From Pseudomonas fluorescens HK44 (lineage in GTDB: Bacteria > Pseudomonadota > Gammaproteobacteria > Pseudomonadales > Pseudomonadaceae), in the NCBI RefSeq assembly GCF_000217955.3, contig NZ_AFOY02000002.1, positions 186,001-250,000 on the forward strand: a stretch of 64,000 bases of DNA, given 5' to 3'. A model generated the notes under the pieces. That model made no database searches, was not told the origin of the DNA, and saw nothing but the letters and a program-made list of their open reading frames with translations. A program made the translations under genes and the position numbers. Below are positions 57,206 through 64,000 of this stretch, one piece after another; positions within the stretch are counted from its first letter, which is position 1, and the number at the start of each line of letters is the position of its first letter.

Positions 57206-57913
57206 CTAGTTCAGTACCACCCAGCGCTGATTAATCAGCAGCTCTATGGGGCGATATTGGGTCTTGTAGTTCATTTTCTTGCAGTTTTTGATCCAGTATC
57301 CGAGGTAAACGGCGTCCAGTCCCAGGCGCCGGGCTTCGTTGATTTGCCAGAGAATCGCGTAACGTCCCAGGCTGCGGCGATCTTCTTCGGGCTCATAGAA
57401 GGTATAAACCGCCGACAAGCCGTTGGGCAGCAGATCCGTCACGGCGATCGCCAGCAGACGGCCTTCGAGTCGGAACTCGTAGAAACGCGAAAACGGCAGG
57501 TCGCGGACCAGAAAGGTCGAAAACTGATCGCGGCTGGGCGGGTACATGTCGCCATCGGCGTGGCGTTGTTCGATATAGCGCTGGTAAAGGTTGAAATATT
57601 CTTCGCTGAAACCCGGTTTGGCCGGGCGAACCTGGAGGTCGGCATTGCGTTTGAAAATACGTTTCTGCTGACGGTTAGGCGAAAATTGCGCAACGGGAAT
57701 GCGCGCAGGCACACACGCATTGCAATTTTGGCAATGCGGCCGGTACAGGTGATCGCCACTGCGACGAAAACCCATTTCCGACAGATCTGCATAGACATGC
57801 ACATCCATGGGCTGGCTAGGGTCGAGGAACAGGGTGGTGGCCTGTTCATCGGGCAGATAGCTGCAAGCGTGGGGCTGAGTGGCATAAAACTTGAGGCGAG
57901 CCAACTCGGTCAT
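57206..57913 (-). CDS. bpt: Aspartate/glutamate leucyl-transferase (arginyltransferase family)
   Basis: A 235-residue ATE-like transferase that adds leucine from tRNA to N-terminal Asp or Glu, turning them into N-degrons. The N-terminal cluster CSYLP and the block [15 protein letters not shown] provide the conserved cysteines, and [20 protein letters not shown] and [20 protein letters not shown] are family blocks. It starts [20 protein letters not shown] at 57913, 58 bases after aat. Confidence 0.93.
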   Translation of the reverse strand: MTELARLKFYATQPHACSYLPDEQATTLFLDPSQPMDVHVYADLSEMGFRRSGDHLYRPHCQNCNACVPARIPVAQFSPNRQQKRIFKRNADLQVRPAKPGFSEEYFNLYQRYIEQRHADGDMYPPSRDQFSTFLVRDLPFSRFYEFRLEGRLLAIAVTDLLPNGLSAVYTFYEPEEDRRSLGRYAILWQINEARRLGLDAVYLGYWIKNCKKMNYKTQYRPIELLINQRWVVLN

Positions 57914-57971
57914 GAATCAACCCTCGGGAAAAGCTGTTCAATTAAGTGTAAGCCACGAGCGTAAAAGTCGC

Positions 57972-58652
57972 TCAGCAAACCCATGGGGCGCGGCCGGGTT
58001 GATCAAGGTGTTGCTGGAGATAGCCAGCAAACTCTCGGCGCGGGATGGCCCGGGCACCCAGGCTGTGCAGATGGCCGGTCGGCATCTGGCAGTCGATGAG
58101 CACGAATCCGGCGTCCTTGAGGTGATTGACCAGCGTGGCGAAGCCGACCTTGGAGGCGTTGTCGGCGCGGCTGAACATCGATTCACCGAAAAACAGTCGA
58201 CCCATGGCCAGGCCATAGAGCCCGCCCACCAGCACCCCTTGGTCCCAGACCTCGACCGAATGGGCGTATCCGCGAGCATGCAGCTCCATGTAGGCGGTTT
58301 GCATCGCTTCGGTGATCCAGGTGCCATCGGCATACTCTCGCGGAGCTGCGCAGGCGCGTATGACGGCAGGGAAGTCCTGGTCGAACGTCACGTTGTAGCG
58401 CTTTTGGCGCAACAGCTTGCCGAGGCTGCGAGACACATGCAGTTCGTCGGGAAACAATACAGTGCGTGGGTCCGGTGACCACCAGAGGATCGGCTGGCCC
58501 TCCGAAAACCACGGGAAACAACCGTGGCGGTAAGCCTGGATCAGCCGATCGGCGCTCAGGTCGCCGCCAGCGGCAAGCAGGCCGTTGGGGTCGCGCATGG
58601 CTTTTTCCAGCGGCGGGAATTTCAGGGAGTCGCGTTGTAACCAGGTCAGCAT
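57972..58652 (-). CDS. aat: Leucyl/phenylalanyl-tRNA-protein transferase
   Basis: A 226-residue enzyme that adds Leu or Phe to proteins beginning with Arg or Lys, marking them for ClpS. Family blocks: [80 protein letters not shown] use ATG at 58652 ([16 protein letters not shown]). The order aat-bpt-infA continues from clpA on the opposite strand. Confidence 0.95.
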   Translation of the reverse strand: MLTWLQRDSLKFPPLEKAMRDPNGLLAAGGDLSADRLIQAYRHGCFPWFSEGQPILWWSPDPRTVLFPDELHVSRSLGKLLRQKRYNVTFDQDFPAVIRACAAPREYADGTWITEAMQTAYMELHARGYAHSVEVWDQGVLVGGLYGLAMGRLFFGESMFSRADNASKVGFATLVNHLKDAGFVLIDCQMPTGHLHSLGARAIPRREFAGYLQQHLDQPGRAPWVC

Positions 58653-58716
58653 GGCATCCAGGCTTGCAGAAGGGGAGGGCGACGGCAGGCCAGGGCTCAC
58701 CGCAATGAATGTCTTA

Positions 58717-59996
<1,280 letters not shown>

Positions 59997-62402
59997 TTGA
60001 AGAAATCCACCGCAGCACCTAAAACAGTAGTTCCACTTTGGCGTCAGCATCTGCACTACCGGCTCAAGGAAGGTGCACTGATCGCCATCGGTGCCTTGTG
60101 CCTGTTTCTGATGATGGCCTTGCTGACCTATGGCAAGGACGATCCAGGCTGGAGTCATAACAGCAAAATCGACGATGTACAGAACTTCGGCGGGCCGGCC
60201 GGCTCTTACAGCGCCGATATTCTGTTCATGGTGCTGGGTTACTTCGCCTATGTCTTCCCGCTGTTGCTGGCAATCAAGACTTACCAGATCTTTCGCCATC
60301 GTCACGAGCCGTGGGAGTGGAGTGGCTGGCTGTTTTCCTGGCGCCTGATCGGCCTGGTGTTTCTGGTGCTGTCGGGCGCGGCCCTGGCGCATATCCATTT
60401 CCATGCCCCGACCGGTTTGCCGGCCGGCGCCGGCGGCGCATTGGGTGAAAGCCTGGGTGATCTGGCGAAGAACGCGCTGAATATCCAGGGCAGCACCTTG
60501 ATGTTCATCGCGCTGTTCCTGTTCGGCCTGACCGTGTTCACCGACCTTTCGTGGTTCAAGGTGATGGACGTCACCGGCAAGATCACCCTCGACCTGTTCG
60601 AACTGTTCCAGGGGGCCGCCAATCGTTGGTGGGCTGCGCGCACCGAACGCAAGCAACTGGTTGCGCAATTGCGTGAAGTCGACGATCGGGTGCACGACGT
60701 CGTGGCACCGACCGTGCCCGACAAACGCGAGCAAGCCAAGGTCAAGGAGCGCCTGATCGAGCGTGAGCAGGCCCTGAGCAAGCACATGTCCGAGCGTGAG
60801 AAGCAGGTTCCGCCGGTGATTGCTCCAGCGCCACCGAAAGCGCCGCTGCCAAGCAAACGTGTCGAAAAAGAGAAGCAGGCGCCGCTGTTCGTTGACAGTG
60901 CGGTGGAAGGCACCTTGCCGCCGATCTCTATTCTCGACCCGGCAGAAAAGAAACAGCTCAATTATTCGCCTGAGTCGCTGGCTGCGGTCGGCCATCTGCT
61001 GGAAATCAAGCTCAAGGAATTCGGCGTCGAAGTCTCGGTGGATTCGATTCACCCGGGCCCGGTGATTACCCGGTACGAAATTCAACCGGCGGCCGGGGTA
61101 AAAGTCAGCCGTATCTCCAACCTGGCCAAAGACCTTGCGCGTTCGCTGGCAGTGACCAGTGTGCGGGTGGTGGAAGTGATTCCCGGCAAGACTACCGTCG
61201 GCATCGAGATTCCCAATGAAGACCGGCAGATCGTGCGCTTCTCCGAAGTGCTGTCGACGCCGGAATACGATGACGCCAAGTCCCCGGTCACCTTGGCCTT
61301 GGGCCATGACATCGGCGGCAAGCCGATTATCGTCGACCTGGCAAAAATGCCTCACCTGCTGGTGGCCGGTACCACCGGTTCCGGTAAGTCGGTGGGCGTG
61401 AACGCGATGATTCTGTCGATTCTGTTCAAGTCGGGCCCGGAAGACGCCAAGCTGATCATGATCGACCCGAAAATGCTTGAGTTGTCGATCTACGAAGGCA
61501 TTCCGCACCTGCTGTGCCCGGTGGTCACCGACATGAAGGACGCCGCCAACGCGTTGCGCTGGAGCGTGGCCGAGATGGAGCGCCGCTACAAGCTGATGGC
61601 GAAGATGGGCGTGCGTAACCTTTCCGGCTTCAACCAGAAGGTCAGAGAGGCGCAGGAAGCCGGTACGCCGCTGACGGATCCGTTGTACAACCGCGAAAGC
61701 ATTCACGACGAAGCACCGCTGCTGACCAAGCTGCCAACCATCGTGGTGGTGGTCGACGAATTCGCCGACATGATGATGATCGTTGGCAAGAAGGTTGAAG
61801 AACTGATTGCGCGGATCGCCCAGAAAGCCCGTGCGGCCGGTATTCACTTGATCCTCGCGACCCAGCGTCCGTCGGTGGACGTGATCACCGGTCTGATCAA
61901 GGCCAACATTCCGACCCGTATGGCGTTCCAGGTATCGAGCAAGATCGACTCGCGAACCATCATCGACCAGGGTGGCGCCGAGCAGTTGCTGGGTCACGGT
62001 GACATGCTCTACATGCCGCCGGGCACCAGCCTGCCGATTCGGGTTCACGGCGCGTTTGTTTCCGATGATGAAGTTCACCGGGTGGTTGAAGCCTGGAAAC
62101 TGCGCGGTGCACCGGAGTACAACGACGACATCCTCAACGGTGTCGAAGAGGCGGGCAGTGGCTTTGAAGGCGGCAGTGGCGGTGGCGACGATGATGCTGA
62201 AACCGATGCGCTTTATGACGAAGCGGTGCAGTTCGTGCTGGAAAGCCGCCGCGCCTCGATCTCTGCGGTTCAGCGCAAGCTGAAGATCGGCTACAACCGC
62301 GCTGCACGCATGATCGAAGCCATGGAAATGGCCGGGGTCGTGACCTCCATGAATACCAACGGTTCGCGCGAAGTGCTGGCTCCCGGGCCTATGCGCGACT
62401 GA
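59997..62402 (+). CDS. ftsK: DNA translocase FtsK
   Basis: An 801-residue DNA pump at the division septum that helps resolve and segregate chromosomes. Four or five N-terminal membrane helices (about residues 25-185), a short linker (about 200-330), then the motor: the Walker [16 protein letters not shown] near residue 457, Walker [15 protein letters not shown] near 585, and the C-terminal gamma winged-helix ([33 protein letters not shown]). The start is the rare TTG at 59997, supported by AGGAAAAG upstream and the conserved MKKST beginning. The linker is short compared with E. coli FtsK, as usual in pseudomonads. Confidence 0.95.
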   Translation: MKKSTAAPKTVVPLWRQHLHYRLKEGALIAIGALCLFLMMALLTYGKDDPGWSHNSKIDDVQNFGGPAGSYSADILFMVLGYFAYVFPLLLAIKTYQIFRHRHEPWEWSGWLFSWRLIGLVFLVLSGAALAHIHFHAPTGLPAGAGGALGESLGDLAKNALNIQGSTLMFIALFLFGLTVFTDLSWFKVMDVTGKITLDLFELFQGAANRWWAARTERKQLVAQLREVDDRVHDVVAPTVPDKREQAKVKERLIEREQALSKHMSEREKQVPPVIAPAPPKAPLPSKRVEKEKQAPLFVDSAVEGTLPPISILDPAEKKQLNYSPESLAAVGHLLEIKLKEFGVEVSVDSIHPGPVITRYEIQPAAGVKVSRISNLAKDLARSLAVTSVRVVEVIPGKTTVGIEIPNEDRQIVRFSEVLSTPEYDDAKSPVTLALGHDIGGKPIIVDLAKMPHLLVAGTTGSGKSVGVNAMILSILFKSGPEDAKLIMIDPKMLELSIYEGIPHLLCPVVTDMKDAANALRWSVAEMERRYKLMAKMGVRNLSGFNQKVREAQEAGTPLTDPLYNRESIHDEAPLLTKLPTIVVVVDEFADMMMIVGKKVEELIARIAQKARAAGIHLILATQRPSVDVITGLIKANIPTRMAFQVSSKIDSRTIIDQGGAEQLLGHGDMLYMPPGTSLPIRVHGAFVSDDEVHRVVEAWKLRGAPEYNDDILNGVEEAGSGFEGGSGGGDDDAETDALYDEAVQFVLESRRASISAVQRKLKIGYNRAARMIEAMEMAGVVTSMNTNGSREVLAPGPMRD

Positions 62403-62460
62403 CCGGTGCCGCGTGAGATCACGCGGCCCGCCATTCAAACGAACATCAAAGAGGACTCCC

Positions 62461-63084
62461 ATGCGTCTTATCCGCATGTTGCTGTTGCCGGTACTGGCTT
62501 TAACCACGCTCTCGGCCCACGCCGATGACAAGGACGTGGCGCGTCTGACTCAGTTGCTCGAAAAGTCGCAGACCCTGACTGCACGTTTCTCTCAGCTGAC
62601 CCTCGACGGCAGCGGCACTCAGTTGCAGGAAACCGCTGGCGAGATGTCCTTGCAGCGTCCGGGTCTGTTCTACTGGCACACCGATGCACCGCAAGAGCAG
62701 CTGATGGTGTCGGATGGCAAGAAAGTGTCCTTGTGGGACCCTGATCTGCAACAGGTCACCATCAAGAACCTCGATCAGCGCCTGACCCAGACTCCAGCAT
62801 TGTTGCTGTCCGGTGATGTGTCGAAAATCAGCCAGAGCTTCGCCATCACGTCCAAGGAAGCCGGCGGCGTGATCGACTTCACGCTCAAGCCCAAGACCAA
62901 GGACACGCTGTTCGACAGCCTGCGCCTGTCGTTCCGCAACGGCATGGTCAATGACATGCAGATGATCGACAGCGTCGGCCAACGCACCAATATCCTGTTC
63001 ACCGGGGTCAAGGCCAACGAGCCGATTCCGGCCTCCAAGTTCAAGTTCGACATCCCCAAGGGTGCCGACGTGATCCAGGAATAA
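62461..63084 (+). CDS. lolA: Outer-membrane lipoprotein carrier protein LolA
   Basis: A 207-residue periplasmic chaperone that ferries lipoproteins from LolCDE to LolB. Signal peptide [20 protein letters not shown], then [40 protein letters not shown] and [23 protein letters not shown] at 62461 has GAGGA upstream; 58 bases after ftsK. Confidence 0.96.
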   Translation: MRLIRMLLLPVLALTTLSAHADDKDVARLTQLLEKSQTLTARFSQLTLDGSGTQLQETAGEMSLQRPGLFYWHTDAPQEQLMVSDGKKVSLWDPDLQQVTIKNLDQRLTQTPALLLSGDVSKISQSFAITSKEAGGVIDFTLKPKTKDTLFDSLRLSFRNGMVNDMQMIDSVGQRTNILFTGVKANEPIPASKFKFDIPKGADVIQE

Positions 63085-63142
63085 AGAGCAGCAGTAACCC
63101 AGTGCTGGACAGTCAAGGGAAGGTGCGGCACACACACACAAC

Positions 63143-63289
63143 CTGTGGTGAGGGGGCTTGCCCTAATGCCGATCACTTAAGCCGAATACTGAACCTGTGG
63201 CGAGGGAGCTTGCTCCCGCTGGACTGCGTAGCAGTCCCATTTTTAGGGCCGCTTCGCGCCCCAGCGGAAGCAAGCTCCCTCGCCACAGG
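63143..63289. repeat. REP cluster upstream of rarA
   Basis: A half copy (CTGTGGTGAGGGGGCTTGCC, from about 63143) is followed by a full inverted pair with arms at 63194-63222 and 63261-63289, of the same family as 43054-43152. One mismatch separates the arms. Confidence 0.8.
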
Positions 63290-63342
63290 GTATTCGCCAG
63301 ACTTGAGAATTACGTAATAATCCGAGGTTTTAACCCTACGTG

Positions 63343-64000
63343 ATGGACTTGTTTCGTAGTGCCCCGATAGCTCAGCCCTTGGCCGCCCGTTTACGTGCGG
63401 CCAACCTGGACGAGTACGTCGGTCAGGAACACCTGTTGGCCCGCGGCAAGCCGTTGCGCGAGGCGCTGGAGCAGGGTGCCTTGCACTCGATGATTTTCTG
63501 GGGGCCGCCGGGCGTGGGTAAAACCACCCTGGCGCGGCTGCTCGCGGAAGTCTCGGATGCGCACTTCGAAACCGTCTCAGCGGTGCTGGCCGGGGTCAAG
63601 GAGATCCGCCAGGCGGTGGAAGTCGCCAAGCAGCAGGCCGGGCAATATGGCCGCCGAACCATTCTGTTCGTCGACGAAGTGCATCGCTTCAACAAGTCGC
63701 AACAAGATGCCTTTCTGCCGTACGTCGAAGACGGCACGCTGATTTTCATCGGCGCGACCACCGAAAACCCATCCTTTGAACTGAACAACGCACTGCTGTC
63801 CCGTGCGCGCGTCTACGTGCTCAAGAGCCTCGACGAAACCGCACTGCACAAACTGGTGCAGCGGGCGTTGACCGAAGAGCGCGGCCTGGGCAAGCGTCAG
63901 CTGAGCCTTGGCGATGACGGTTTCAAGATGCTGCTCAGCGCTGCTGACGGTGACGGCCGGCGTCTGCTGAACTTGCTGGAGAACGCCTCCGACCTCGCCG
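63343..64000 (+). CDS. rarA: Replication-associated recombination protein RarA, cut by the window end
   Basis: The first 219 codons of an AAA+ ATPase of the RarA/MgsA family, related to clamp-loader and Holliday-junction helicase subunits; it acts at stalled replication forks. Visible: [20 protein letters not shown], Walker [18 protein letters not shown], Walker [21 protein letters not shown], sensor 1 [20 protein letters not shown]. The frame is open to the last base. The start at ATG 63343 is conserved. Confidence 0.94.
   Translation, partial: MDLFRSAPIAQPLAARLRAANLDEYVGQEHLLARGKPLREALEQGALHSMIFWGPPGVGKTTLARLLAEVSDAHFETVSAVLAGVKEIRQAVEVAKQQAGQYGRRTILFVDEVHRFNKSQQDAFLPYVEDGTLIFIGATTENPSFELNNALLSRARVYVLKSLDETALHKLVQRALTEERGLGKRQLSLGDDGFKMLLSAADGDGRRLLNLLENASDLA

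Noticed and set aside
63363..63385. GCCCCGATAGCTCAG, resembling the 5' end of a tRNA (acceptor and D-arm)
   Set aside because: It lies within the conserved N-terminus of rarA; no anticodon stem, T-arm or matching 3' acceptor follows.

Overview
The window is chromosomal DNA of a Pseudomonas, most likely from the fluorescens lineage. This rests on the GC-rich coding sequence, the fused nuoCD gene, the presence of both a monomeric and a dimeric NADP-isocitrate dehydrogenase, and several families of REP-type palindromes (cores such as GCGAGCCTGCTCGCGAT and GGAGCAAGGCTTGCCCGCGA) between genes. I see no rRNA, tRNA, CRISPR array, prophage or insertion sequence. The window ends inside rarA.

Layout. 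(1) 89-4114, minus strand: a small catabolic-looking operon of an RpiR regulator, an isochorismatase/glutamine-synthetase fusion, an N-formylglutamate amidohydrolase-like enzyme and an amino-acid permease. Two of its four genes look damaged by in-frame deletions. (2) 4373-8329: cobF, a periplasmic phosphate-binding/OmpA fusion protein, xthA and a GNAT acetyltransferase. (3) 8395-13790: tamA-tamB, outer-membrane protein assembly. (4) 13981-18808: a marR-controlled tripartite efflux operon (outer-membrane factor, EmrA-like, EmrB-like) with a readable promoter and twin operators. (5) 18929-23581: lpxH-ppiB on the minus strand, glnS and cysS on the plus strand. (6) 23662-24499: a small toxin-antitoxin island with a degraded neighbour. 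(7) 24674-39611: the complete 13-gene nuo operon for respiratory complex I. (8) 40260-52728: aceA, a secretin-domain protein, a GNAT gene, the roxA-like L16 hydroxylase, purB-hflD-mnmA, a NUDIX gene, and the divergent pair idh (monomeric) and icd. (9) 52809-64000: cspD-like, clpS-clpA, infA, bpt-aat, trxB, ftsK-lolA-rarA. From memory, the gene order purB-hflD-mnmA-nudJ, icd, cspD-clpS-clpA-infA-aat, trxB-ftsK-lolA-rarA closely follows that of Escherichia coli, so regions 8-9 are conserved core.

How genes work together. nuo supplies NADH oxidation. aceA, idh and icd sit on either side of the isocitrate branch point. clpS, clpA, bpt and aat together make up the recognition, unfolding and tagging parts of the bacterial N-degron pathway. 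tamAB, lpxH, lolA and the efflux operon all concern the envelope.

Most notable observations: the isochorismatase domain is cut exactly before its expected catalytic cysteine and joined in frame to a glutamine synthetase. The permease of the same operon lacks its middle. A gene-free 0.9-kb stretch after clpA holds two ~300-bp inverted copies of a repeat whose internal stems differ by compensatory base changes, which points to selection on structure. A hairpin lies between nuoF and nuoG, and an intrinsic terminator lies in the leader of ftsK.
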